Of a stretch of 64,000 nucleotides of DNA, positions 1-11,100 are shown in pieces. The notes beneath the pieces are model-generated. The model was not told the DNA's origin and did no database searches. It saw only the letters and a list, made by a program, of their open reading frames with translations. How positions within the stretch are numbered: the stretch's first letter is position 1; the number at the start of each line of letters is the position of its first letter. The stretch comes from Pithys albifrons albifrons (taxonomy: Eukaryota; Chordata; Aves; Passeriformes; Thamnophilidae): NCBI RefSeq assembly GCF_047495875.1, contig NC_092458.1:105836227-105900226 (forward strand), given 5' to 3'. Position numbers and translations under genes: made by a program.

Positions 1-491
1 CCTGGGACTAGGTGGGATGAATCCCATGACTGCTAAGGATGCTGGTCCAGGTCACTGTGAGACCACTGCCAATCATCTATGAAAAGTTGTGTCAACTGGG
101 GTAAGTTCCTGAGGACTGGAAAAAAGCAAATGTCACCTGTGTTTTTAAGAAGACCCAGATGGACCACCAAGAGCACTACAGGCTGGTCAATCTCACCTTG
201 ATTGCTGGGAAGGTGATGGGGAGAACAATCCTGGAAATCATTTCTAAACATATGAAAGTCAAGAAGGTGACTGGGAGGAGTCAGAATGAATTTAGAGAGA
301 GCTGGGACTCTCCAGCCTGCAGCAGAGAAGACTCACTGGAAATCTTATAAATATGTATAAATAACTGGTGGGGAGAGGAAAGAAGATGGAGCCAGAACCT
401 TATCCTTTCATTAGGTTCCCCTGGGAAGAGATAATTGAAAATACACAAATTGAAATACAGAAAACTAAAGAAAACACTTTTACAAGGAGGA
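1..491 (+). mobile_element. CR1 LINE remnant: reverse-transcriptase fragment fused to 3' region
   Basis: This is a dead non-LTR retrotransposon. In about 70-300 the broken + strand translation gives the N-terminal part of the CR1 reverse transcriptase: a DWKK-like start (WKKANVTCVFKK), then YRLVNLTLIAGKVM and ILEIISKHMK, which matches the family pattern of NYRPVSLTSVPGKVMEQ followed by SKHM. Near 298-310 the sequence jumps to the region just before the CR1 3' UTR (gactctccagcctgcagcag, then ataaatatgtataaata). The catalytic part of the polymerase is therefore deleted. The copy continues to about 491, is cut by an LTR, and resumes at 1083. It carries a frameshift and stops and cannot make protein. 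The layout resembles CR1-Y/X type copies, but the subfamily is a guess. The window edge cuts its 5' side. Confidence 0.85.
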
Positions 492-1082
492 TGTGTAGTG
501 GATTGACCTTAATGGGGTGTCAGGTGCCCACTAATTCACTCTATCATTCCCCTCCTCAGCAAGATGGGGCAAAGAAAATAAGATGAAAAAGAACTTGTCA
601 GTCAAGAGAAAGACAGTTTAAGGAGTAGAAGCAAAGGCCACATGGAAGCAAAGGCAAACAAAGGACTTATTCTCTACTTCCCATTGGGAGGCAATGCCCA
701 GACCCAGCCTGGGTAGTAGGGCCTAAGTATACATTGCTGTTGTTTCCAAAGACAAATGTAAGAACTGGTAAACCCCACCCTCTGTCCTGCTCCTCCTTTC
801 CTCTTAGCTTTTGTTGATGAGCAGTCATCATAGGGTATGGAATATCCCTTTGGTTGGCTTGGGTCAGCTGTCCTGGCCTCGTGCCTTCTCAAGATCTTGC
901 CCACCCCCAGCCCCATGGAGCATATGTGGATGGGTAATGTTGGACAGACAGCCTTGATGCTGCAGGAGCAGCAGTACCAAAACACTGGTGGGTTCTCAAC
1001 ACCTCTCTAGATGCCAAAGCAAAGCACAACACTGTGAGGGCTGCTCTGGGGAAAATTAACTCCATCTCCGCCAGACAACACA
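492..1082 (-). mobile_element. ERVL-type solo LTR inserted in the CR1
   Basis: This is a long terminal repeat of an avian endogenous retrovirus (ERVL-like class), read on the - strand. The + strand begins TGTGTAGTGGATTGACC and ends near CCAGACAACACA. On the sense strand this is a TG...CA element whose 5' end (GGAGTTAATTTTCCCC, near 1040-1070) and middle (GACAGCTGACCC, then AAAGGGATATTCCATACC, around 835-885) match the avian ERVL LTR pattern as I recall it. CR1 sequence flanks both sides in the correct order, which fixes the boundaries to within a few bases. The flanks aggagga and agggtgg may be a decayed target duplication. There is no internal region, so it is a solo LTR. Both - strand reading frames across it are only LTR sequence. 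Confidence 0.8.
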
Positions 1083-1250
1083 AGGGTGGTCAAACACTAA
1101 TAGAGGTTGCCCAGAGGGGCTGTGGAATCTCCATCCCTGAATATATTCAGAAGTTGACTGAACACGTCTCTGAGTAACGTGCTCTGACTGACCCCGCTCT
1201 GAGCAGGGGGTTGGACCAGGTCATGCCCTGATGTGTGTTCCTGCATCAAC
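1083..1250 (+). mobile_element. CR1 LINE 3' end (continuation after LTR)
   Basis: This is the remaining 3' UTR of the CR1 that starts at position 1. Diagnostic pieces in order are gtggtcaaacactaatagag, gttgcccagaggggctgtgg, tctccatccctgaatatatt and gagcagggggttggaccagg. These are the usual CR1 3' UTR blocks. The terminal short repeats that normally end a CR1 are no longer recognisable, so the right boundary is approximate. Confidence 0.85.
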
Positions 1251-4200
1251 CACATTTGTGTCTTAGATAGAAAATCCTATTGAGAAATGGTGAATAGATA
1301 ATCAGGCAGAGTATAATGTTAACACATACTTCAGCAAAAAGAAGCAGTAGCTGGAGAGTACGGTAAAACACTTCCTCCCTGCTGAAGAAGAAAAGTATTT
1401 GCTAAATGTTTTTCTTTTAATAGAAAACCTCTATAGAATGTGGCAGAGGAACTGTCGACTCTATCAAAAAGTGCTTGATTGGTAGAGAAAATACTAAAAG
1501 CTGAGTCAGATTCTGCTCCACTTCCATCTTTCTTTCTCTTGCTCTCAAAAGCTTTGGGACATCATTAATTTGGATCTAACTTTCATGACAGAAGTGTCTC
1601 TAAATTAGCTGAGCCAAAATATCCAAAAACCTCTTGCAAAGTTTGGTTTCAGATGCAGTTATTCTTCCTGAAGTCAATGCTTCAACCCATTGCTCAGATT
1701 AAGAGCCTTTTCCATCCTTTAAACAATATTTGTTAGCTATTCACCCATGAGGAAACCTCAATTTTAAAGCTTCAGCCATCTTTTAATTTGAATGTTTGTA
1801 GATACTGAATTATGTTTGGCAAGAGGCAGTGAGACTTTCACTTGAAAATTTCTTAAAGTTTTGACTTTTTCCTGGTAATAAATATAGCTATAAGAGCAAC
1901 CTCAAATTATTTGTCTGTTATTGAATTTTTAAATCACAGACATTTTCACCAAACACCCCAAGGTCACAGGAAGTCCAAGCTAACTTTGTTCTACACTTTT
2001 CTTTTTTTATCTTTACCCACTTTATCTCTCTGAGAATAAAAACACAATATGGCAATTCAAGTACATTTCCAACCCTATCTTAACCTTTCAGACAAAGAAA
2101 TATCACACTGCACAATAAAGTTACATAACTTACAGTTTGCAGGAGCAGAGAATATTAGGGCTTAGTGTTTTGAGGTTCTTTGGCATACTCAGAAATCTAG
2201 CTTTTCTTAAATAAATAATGATTCCTTTGTTTGTATTTTTGAAAAAAAAAATGTTCAGAGATTTTTATGTTTTTGGTAGTACTCAAAATCCAGTACTCAA
2301 ATCATCACCTGGCAGAGTTCTCTTGGAGTCAAGGAAGCTACGGCATTTTCCACCTGGTGAGAGTATGACTCAATATAACAAATGCAAAACATATAAATGC
2401 TATTCCTCAGATTCAAATAGGGTTAGAGGAGCATACGCTTCTGTCAGAAATATGGCAATGTAAACATACTTGCATAGTATAAAATTTTAAAGGAACTAGA
2501 GGAAAAGAGATCTACTGGGACAATGAAGGAGGAGAAAGGAAAATATCACAGTACAAAAGCAACTTCATAGCATAATGGTCAGATTTATTTTTCCTCTGAA
2601 ATTATCATCCAGTTTCTGGCTGACTTAATTTTTCCTAGCAGAGAGCTTTCCCTCCATGACTTTCTTTTGGAACTGATTTGAAGTTCACTAATTTGAAAAA
2701 CAAACTCTAACTTGACAATTCATAAATATTCCCTCAGAGTTATTTCTAGTTGAATATGTGCTGAACCTTATAATGTTTGTCAAATGCTAAAATTGATAAC
2801 AAAGTGATGATTTAAGACATGGTGGCATTACACACTCTGTGGATGTGCTTCCTGAATTAAGAAACATATTAGACATTCACTTAAATGCATATGTATATGT
2901 ATATAGGTTACTTTTATATAGTATTCCATATGTAGTTAAGAATGCAGTGTTCAGCATAACCTATTTCTGAGACTGTCAATCAACAGCTACCAGTTTGAAC
3001 GCATTGAACTTAAATTCTGTGAAACGATATTTAAAAGAAACCATTCCCTCTGACAGTCTGTCTGCAATTTGTGTCACTGCCACTATCCTGAAACATGCTT
3101 TATTTGAAACATGAAAAAAAGGAGGAAAACCCCCCACCAAACATTTTGGTTTGCAGCAAGGAAATAGACTGTCATGTTGAAGTCTACAGAGAGCTTGATG
3201 GAAGGCACACAGTTGGGGATATGAAGAGGCTTATTTGTTTATGGCACAAGCCCAAGCCTCAAAAAGGGAGGGTCCAGAGCAAACTGAATCATTTAATGAC
3301 TGCCTCTGTCTTTTGCACATTTTTTCAGTACCATAGCACCTTAAAAGATACACTTAAAAACATGAGGTAATAAATATGAAAAGGAAAGCATAATGCTTTG
3401 AAACATCAGCGAATTAGCATCTTATGTGCACAATGGCTTCACTGCTTTCAGCAAAGAATAAAAATTCCAGCAACACAGCAGCAGTATGCTATGGCTTGAC
3501 AAGGTAGTATAGCTGCAGATGAAAATGCTGAGAAGGTTCAAAGCCACCTGAGGAAGGGTTTCTTAGCAACAGGCTGGATCATGAACCAAAGGAAGAGAAT
3601 GCGATACAGTTATTTTTAATGTTACAAACCAAACCAAGACATTTTAAAGGTGTTAGCTTTTAAAACCTGCATTTTTGCTATGTAACCTGATTAAATGAAA
3701 GTCTGGTACTTCATTAAATTTAAAGATTTAACTGTGTCTGTCTTGTAATCATCCACAGCATGCAGATGAGTAAGGAAGAACAAACCTCAAGAAAAAACTA
3801 ATGTGCTGCAAACAAATCATTTCACTGTATTGATTAGTCTTCACAGAAGAAGATGTAGGGGAGAGAATTCAAATCGCTGGCAATTATAAAAGTCCAAATA
3901 AAACCTGATTCACAAGGGAGAAATCTCTTAGCAACTCATCAAGAGAAAACTCCTGAATCTTATAGGTTTGTCTTGTAGCACCATGTGTCAGACAAAGGGG
4001 GATTCAGTTTCTTTGGTGACTACCTAAAAAATGAACAGTTCTGCAATAACTCTTCTAGCAGCTGGGAAATAAAGCTTCCCATAGTCTTACAGCATCAAAC
4101 ATAGGGTTCATTCCTCACCATACACGATCTCCATAATGCTCACTATTTCTTTCCCCACAAATCAGAGACCACAGACACCCAGATATCAGCAAATAGTGGG

Positions 4201-4530
4201 AGATGCTTCTGTCTGCTGTTACCAATGACTATTTTCACAGCAAAATCTGCAGAAGGCCATGAGGTTTCCTCAGTGTGCACTGTCAGCCAAGTTAGTGTGA
4301 CCTGTCAGTGGAGTTTGAATTAATCTGGCACTGAAGTCTTCAGGGGATATTTGTATTCTCCATTCTACAAGTTAATTTGAGGGAGTAGGAAGAAAAAGTT
4401 GAATAAAAAAAAAAACTGGACAGAGCATAGCAAATGCTTATTTGCTGAGATCACCAGAATAACAAAAGACTGAAAATAATTAATTGAAAAGCAGGTTAAA
4501 AATATGTTTTTCCTATTTTTTTCTTTCTTC
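1251..4530. other. AT-rich unique DNA, no gene seen
   Basis: No exon, RNA gene or repeat family was recognised here. Short open frames of 81 codons (2218-2463) and 91 codons (3095-3370) show no familiar domain and no convincing splice context. A small alternating run of tatgtata units lies at about 2887-2905. Confidence 0.5.
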
Positions 4531-4551
4531 TTTTTTTTTTTTTTTTTTTTT
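4531..4551. repeat. Poly-T tract (21 T)
   Basis: An uninterrupted run of 21 T follows a pyrimidine-rich leader. No retroposed element can be recognised beside it on the - strand, so it is recorded only as a homopolymer tract. Confidence 0.9.
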
Positions 4552-7439
4552 GGGTTGCTATTTTAATGCAAATTGTTCTGGAAAATACAAAAAAACCCTT
4601 GTAAAATGAGCTTTTGTGTTTCAGGTTTCATGTAACATTTTTTTCCAGCAGTGTATTTTTTTCATTGCTTCTGAAGTATCCTCTGGTTCTGAAAAAATGA
4701 GGATAAGTCTTCAACATTGATATTTGCTTAGTGATCTCTGGGTCACAGTTTCTTTGCCTCATCCTTCAAGTCTTGGTGCACCTAAATTGTGGTATTTCAG
4801 TGACCCAGACTGCTGGCACTGTGTGCTGTGCAAAGAGTTTGTTGAACCACAGAAACCTGGGGAATGAAGAACTTCAGAATTCCACAGCCCTGCCTTCCCC
4901 TGAGGAGTGTCCCACTCCCTGCGGGAGACAAGGTGAAGTTTCTCAGTTCAGGGAAACAGCTGGAGCAAAACAAAACCTCATCCACTGCCCTTCTGCTTGC
5001 TTAGGGACACCAAGTACTCACAACCTCTCATGAGACCCCTGGGATGAGGACTGAAGGCAGACCCAAGCCTACAGCAGCAACTACTCCAGGACAGTGAGTG
5101 GGATTTGGAACCAACTGCAGCTTCTTCAGTGTCTGGGAAAGTAAATCAGAACCTCAATAACAGGACTTACAAATGGCCTCTCTCTGTAACAGTCCAAACC
5201 AAAATCCTGGCTAAACCCACAAACATTTTTTTGCTTATTAAAGTCCATTTTAGATCCAGTTTCTCTAATTCAAACCATCTCTCATTAATCTAAAAATAAT
5301 TCCAGCATGTTTGTAGCAAGACAATTTATGCTATTGTTCAAGATTAAAATTCAGTTACATTACTGAGTAATATGAGTCAAAGGGGATTGAACTGGGGGTA
5401 TATTTGTTTTAAAATTCTCTCTCATGTTGCCTCTGGGATCACAAAACTTTTTTCCTCATAAAAAATATTTGCATATATCAGTTCTACAAAAACTTTCTTG
5501 TGCCCCCATAAAACCTGCATGTTGTTGTCTTACTGCCTGTGTTCAAATAGCATGGACAATTTCACATCCTTGAGGTCCAAATCTGTCACAGCCAACACAC
5601 TAAAGTGTAAGGGGACTTTAGAAGCTCACACAGTTTGCAGCTGCTGCAGTGATTGACATCAGAGAAATTCCAAGCAGCAAGAAATCGAAGATTTTGAGAA
5701 ACTTGCAGTTATGATAAATCTGCATGATAACTGGCAGCTACTTTAGTGAGAGCAAGATATCCCAGAAAGCAGATCTGAATTTGTGCTACAGTGGAAAATT
5801 CCAGATATAAAGAACCTTGCATGACAAGCAAGCTTTCATAGCTCAATAAACATAAAATAAGTTATTGCTGATTTGTTGACATTCATTGTCTGAAAAGAGA
5901 CATACTCAGAGTTTCAATAGGTGTTTGGATAAGGAAAAAGGGCTTGACTAAAAAGATATGAAAAATATATGTGAGAAAAAGTGGAACCTTTAACAGTGAA
6001 TAAAGTTTTTTGTCAAAGTCTGGGATTTAATTCATGCTCCCAGCTTATGTTAAAAAGGATGAACTGATTTGTCTTGAAGGAAGTAGATTTAAAGGATTTT
6101 CTTCCTTTGTCACAGGAAACTATGTTAGAAATCTCTCACTGCTGCCTTTTTCCTAAAAAGAACATTGCAGAAGCCATTTAGGCAGGTTTTTAACTCACAT
6201 ACTACTTCTGAACAGTTTCTCTCAAGCAGACACCTCTGCGTATTTGTCTTTGAAGGTGAGCAGAGAGTTCTTTGCTGTATTTAATGTGATCTGAAAAACC
6301 TCAGTGTTCCTCAAAATGGATGAATGTCACTTTGAGGTTAAAGAAAAAAAAGGAAAAGGGTGGTTTGTGTGCAAGCACGGTCACTAAAGTTATAAGCATT
6401 TAGTCGGCAAGTAGGACATGCACAGAACTGACTTTAACACAACTTGACATGGAAAGTCAGATGATGTAGGTTTAACTATAATCCTCACAACTGAAGCACT
6501 GAATCAGCTATATTTCAGTTACAGGTGCTCATCAAGCCCTCTTTTAGTTTCTAGAGCTTCTTTCCCATAACCAACCTACTTTTTCAGATTAGAAACTATT
6601 AAGCAAAATTGTCAAAATAGCTTTTCTAAGGCTTTGCCTGCATGATTTCAGTGTGTACACTGAGACTTAAGAAAGTGAAATGCAACTGAACAGAGGAGTG
6701 GGAAAAATTTTTGGTTTAGTTTGCAAATATCAAAGGTATCACTTTTATTATGAAATTAAATGTATCTGAATGTGAAAACATTTCTTAGAGGTTACTGAAA
6801 GAAAACCTTAGCACACCTGAAAACTGCAGGTGTACACAATGAACGCTGAACTTTGAACACTGAGTCTTGTTCAACAGTTGGGGTTTTTTTTATTTTTAAT
6901 CTCCAAAAGATGAAAACTTGCCCAAGACTTCTTCCAGGAATTTTGCCCTCAGTGTGAATCAGATGTTTTACTCTTCCTTTCTGTGTTGGTCCCTGTGCCC
7001 TGGAACAGAACCAAACTTCACAGCTTGTTGCAGGGCCCAGTGGATATTTTGGGCAGATGATTTTGCTGCTGGATGAGGCCCTTGGCTATTTGTGTGGCAA
7101 TCCTTCACAAACTTACCTCCAAATGTAAAGTCATAGGCTTTTAAAGTGGTAAAACTCCCCTAACTCCCTTGATAGCCTTCACAGTAGTTAAAGAAATAGA
7201 GACAGAAAGTGTAAGATAATACACCACTATCCATAGCACAAGTGTCTAGATAGTTATATATTACAGTACAGGAACATATCTGTGGCAACCTCTCATTGAC
7301 TTATGCTTTTGGATCTGACTTCTTAAGGACTGCTATGAGTGTCCAGGAAACCCTTCCTGGAATTTTGCAGAGGCACAGGTAATGAGGTCTCATCAGGAGC
7401 CATCTCCCTTGTAATCATCTCATACAGTTCATTAGGAAC
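4552..7439. other. Unique AT-rich DNA, one signal-peptide-like short frame
   Basis: No known gene is seen. A + strand frame at 4731-5033 (100 codons) begins with a hydrophobic N-terminus (residues 1-24, about MISGSQFLCLILQVLV...) and has eight cysteines, but it has no recognisable domain or promoter. The rest is unremarkable AT-rich sequence. Confidence 0.5.
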
Positions 7440-7683
7440 TGTAATAACAGCACAAGGGGAATGCCTTCAAACTGGAAGAGGGTAGATTTAGATGAGACAT
7501 TAGGAAAAAATTCTTTCCTGTAAGGGTGATGAGTCACTGGAACAGGTTGCTCAGAGTAGCTATAGATGTTTCATTCCTGGAAGTGTTCAATGCCAGGTTG
7601 GATGAGGTTTTGAGAAACCTGGTCTAGTGAGAGGTGTCCCTGTCCACGTCACAGGGTTTAGAACTAGATAATCTTTATGGTCC
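7440..7683 (+). mobile_element. CR1 LINE 3' end, left part
   Basis: This is a 5'-truncated CR1 tail on the + strand. Marker blocks are cacaaggggaatgccttcaa, actggaagagggtagattta, cactggaacaggttgctcag, tcaatgccaggttggatgag, cctggtctagtgagaggtgt and gaactagataatctttatgg. It is interrupted at 7683 by an LTR and continues at 8152. Confidence 0.95.
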
Positions 7684-7759
7684 TGTTGCCTTCAGATCCT
7701 GTACCTCTGTGAACAGAGACACTCTGGAGACAAGTTAATGCAGTAAGATAGACAGGTCA

Positions 7760-7765
7760 TTTATT
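7760..7765 (-). terminator. LTR polyadenylation signal AATAAA
   Basis: tttatt on the + strand reads AATAAA on the LTR's sense strand, about 60 bases downstream of its TATA box. This fits the end of the R region in a short-R LTR. Confidence 0.65.
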
Positions 7766-7825
7766 ATTAGAAGCTTCCAAGGTTCAAACGCAAAGGGTCT
7801 GGCCCCTAGGTCAGGAAGTTCACAA

Positions 7826-7833
7826 TTTTTATA
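7826..7833 (-). promoter_or_regulatory. LTR TATA box (TATAAAAA)
   Basis: The sense-strand sequence is GGGGTATAAAAATTG. It lies between an inverted CCAAT (7848-7852) and the AATAAA, where the U3 core promoter should be. Whether it is still active cannot be judged from sequence. Confidence 0.6.
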
Positions 7834-7917
7834 CCCCTTATTAACATCCAATCAGTGATCTTATTTTTGTTGAGAGCCCACCCAAAAGGCCTGTCAATCT
7901 GTCCCCTTCTTCATGGC

Positions 7918-7950
7918 GGGGGGGGGTGTGTGTGTGTGTGGCGGGGGGGG
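7918..7950. repeat. G-run / (TG)n / G-run inside the LTR
   Basis: Nine G, then seven TG units, then a G-rich run of nine with one C. The tract lies in the U3 part of the solo LTR and probably varies in length between individuals. The long G runs could also cause sequencing errors. Confidence 0.9.
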
Positions 7951-8151
7951 CAGCTAGGCCTTCTTCTGTTATTTGTCTTCTGTTATCTTGCAGGTGCCTT
8001 TTCAAAAAACTTCGTGGCCTTGGCTGAGCCTCAGAATAGCTCCCAAACTCATGAGACAGGCACTTAATATGTGCACATAAAATCAGAGCAACTTAGCAGA
8101 GCCTATATGATTCTAAAACCTTCTAAAATTACATTGAATTCTTAGGCATCA

Positions 8152-8192
8152 GTCCCTTCCAACCTAAACCGTTCCATCACTATATGATTTTA
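8152..8192 (+). mobile_element. CR1 LINE 3' end, right part
   Basis: This continues the CR1 split by the solo LTR: tcccttccaacctaaaccgt, then ccatcactatatgatttta, which is the usual CR1 terminus ending in short ATTCTATG-like repeats. Confidence 0.85.
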
Positions 8193-11100
8193 TCTTCTAC
8201 TTCTACATTACACTAACACAATACTTGAAGTACTCAGGGTGCAGCTTCCTCACTCAAGCCACTACAAATACCACATGTCTGTCACACAGCCATTAATATA
8301 TTCAGAGAACCAGCACTATCATGGATGAGAAGCATTTTGCACAAGCGGGACAACATTCCCACTGGCTCTTCCTAAGTAAGAAGCAGTCAGTTAAGGGGAA
8401 AACAATGTTCAGTAATCCCTGCAGAGAAGAACCTGTCATGAAGTACAGTAGTGTGTGGGATAATTTTTAAGAATTTGAGTCATAAATTATGTGTACCAAC
8501 AGAGCCTGATGATGAATACAAAGAAAGAATTATTTATTTTGTGAACATTTCTATTACTGGCAGAGTAATTTATTTTCCCCTCTTTGTTCTGAAATTTAGA
8601 GGGAGAAATGCATATTTCTGAAGCACTGTCTGTTCTTTACGTTCAAGACATTTTTGCACAGAAGATGAACTTCTTCAGAGTCAATGACATTTGAGAATGA
8701 ATTTCATACTTCAGAGATGCATTTTACACCTGATTTTAACTATCTAAAGCCTTGACATCAATATACCCTCCTAGGAATATTTTAAAATGGAAACAGAAAA
8801 GTACCTCTGGGGGGATTCACCCCACATTAGCATAATGCCAGGAAGGCCCTTGAGAAGCTTTGGTCACCCTTTGGTTGACCCTGTGGAGCAGCCTGGACAG
8901 TGAAACCTGATGAAGCACAGCTGGAAATGGCTTTCCAGGTGTGCAACTACTGTGCCGAACTGCAGATGGATTCTTGGCTGGGCTCAGGCTAGTCCAAAGC
9001 CTCTTCCCTGAACTAAATGGCATCATATTGAGCCCTCAGGACAGGCTCCTCCTGCACTGTGGTGATGTATTGTCCAGGAGATGCTTTCCTTTGTTCACTG
9101 TAGTGAAAGTAACTCGAAGCATTTCTACATCCCTAAAGTTAGGTGAAATTAATCTTGTTTTACACTGGACAGCCTCCATTTGCTAACATTTGTCTGTATT
9201 TCAAGACGTGTTTGTAGCTTCCTTTTAGCCTGTAGGAAGCTTGGAAATAGGATGGTTGGAAAGAGATTTACTAGCATCAATTTTGTTAGTTAAACTTTTT
9301 ATATATTGTTTGTGTTTTTGCCTTTCCTTCTAGGAAAAAGACATGAAATCTCTCATTCAAACCATAGTAGAACTATGAGAAGATTTTTCAAAGGCAGATA
9401 ACTAAATATCACTGAATTTCACTAGAAGCTGAAACTGTTCTTCAGGTATTTCAAACTGTTCATTTAAACACATTATCAGTAAAGCTAAAAAGTGTGTATG
9501 AACTGTTGAAGAAAGAGATATCAGTGTACACCTGCTATTTGCTTCATTTAGAGAGTAAGAAATCCAAACCCTCTACTGACAAAAAAAGAAACCAAACCAA
9601 CAAAACACCCATCAGGCTTCAGTCGGGAACTCTATGAGATAGAAAGTGAATTTCTATTAGACTGTTTGTGGTATTGATAAAAAGGAAACTGAACAACAAG
9701 AAATCTGATTTATTTCTAATTTGTTAAAATTTGTTTTGTTTCTGACTTGTTTCAAAATTATTATGATCTTAACAGCATGTATGATGTAGCTTTCAAACAT
9801 ATTAGCCTTCAGAAGGAAATAGTTCCTATTCGTGGAAAACACTTTTCTTAATGCATGACACTGTGAAGGTGAAAACAGTAGGAAAAGACAACCTTAATGG
9901 AAGACTACAGTAGAAGCTCTTCGATTTTGTTGAGTGCATAAAGCTTTTTTGACCTGGTCCATTATGGGCTCATAAAACATTGATTATTTAAAACTTTGAT
10001 ATCTCAAAGCAAATAGAAGAAGCTGGTTTGTGTCTCTTAATTATAGTAATAACAGATGTAAGTCACTTGCTACATAATTTACATCAAAATTTGTCAAGCA
10101 ATACAGTAGAATTTTTAAATAATTTTGAGGGAAAACTAAAATTCTACTTTTATTTCTGAAGCATACCAGAGAAGTTCTGATAGGGTCTGGATCCCTGAAG
10201 GGACTGTGGATAGAGAGAAGGCCCCTTTTCCCTTTCTGCACTCACATACATTGCCTGCCTGCCCAGGCAGAAGAAATACTCAGTCACAAGCCAGACCAGG
10301 AAATGAACAAAACCCCCAGACAGCAAAGGTGTTCTTGCTTGCTTTCCCTCTGCTTTGCCAGCTTTCTTCAAACTCGCACACTGCCTTCTCTTAATCTACC
10401 AAAGCTTATGGATCATTTTTCACTTGTCTTTCCCAAAGTTTTTGGGAGAAGCATATGGAGGAACACAGCTTTCTCCTATAACTTCTAAAGAAATTGAGAG
10501 TAACATCAGTGAAGTTACTGATTGTAAAAGCCTGAAAAAAAGTTATAGTATTTGAAGTCTGCTATAAAGAATTCAGGTGCATTGACATTCCTGACACCAT
10601 AATGAACTCTTCGCCTTAGTGTTATAATTTTTCGTCAGGAGTTGTGGAGAGGGAAGAAAGGGGGAAAAGTACCTGAAACACTATAACCAGGGTAAAATCT
10701 TTTTTCTATTCCATGAACACAGTACTGAGGAAGAGGTTGAGGAAACAGAAATTCACATTATGGACCAAATGTCATTGAGCTATCATCAACCTCCCTGTGG
10801 CCTATTAATCAGTAAGCCAGCTAAAAATTTCTGTGCATACAATAAAACACAAGATCATGCTTAATGATTTCTAGTATTTTTATGTAGCTACAAGGAACAA
10901 CTCTGTTGTCTTAATTAATGTTTCTCTTTATCATACATTTATGGAAAAAGGAATAAAAAAATCCACTGAGATTTTCTTGCTTCTATATCAACTCTACTTT
11001 CTGTGTAGACTGTCATTCTCTGGAGAGAGAACATTTTCTGCCCCTCAGCTTCCACAGTGAATTTTAGACTAGTTATTGTGATAATAAATAATGCTATATT

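Larger units (their letters stand above)
7684..8151 (-). mobile_element. Solo LTR of an endogenous retrovirus with 4-bp target duplication
   Basis: A 468-bp TG...CA element with imperfect inverted ends (TGTTGCC at one end, GGCATCA at the other) splits a CR1 tail exactly between two copies of GTCC (7680-7683 and 8152-8155). Removing the element and one GTCC restores the normal CR1 motif atggtcccttccaacc. On the - strand it has LTR order: an inverted CCAAT, a TATA box (TATAAAAA), then AATAAA about 60 bases later, then U5. A 4-bp duplication is typical of gammaretrovirus-like (ERV1) integration, whereas ERVL elements usually give 5 bp and alpharetroviruses 6 bp. There is no internal region, so it arose by recombination between two LTRs or as a single-LTR remnant. 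The 70-codon + strand frame inside is incidental. Confidence 0.88.

Noticed and set aside
674..1083. - strand frames of 103 and 64 codons as genes
   Set aside because: Both lie wholly inside the ERVL-type LTR and read non-coding LTR sequence.
7855..8067. 70-codon + strand frame with glycine/valine run
   Set aside because: It lies inside the solo LTR and crosses the G/(TG)n tract.
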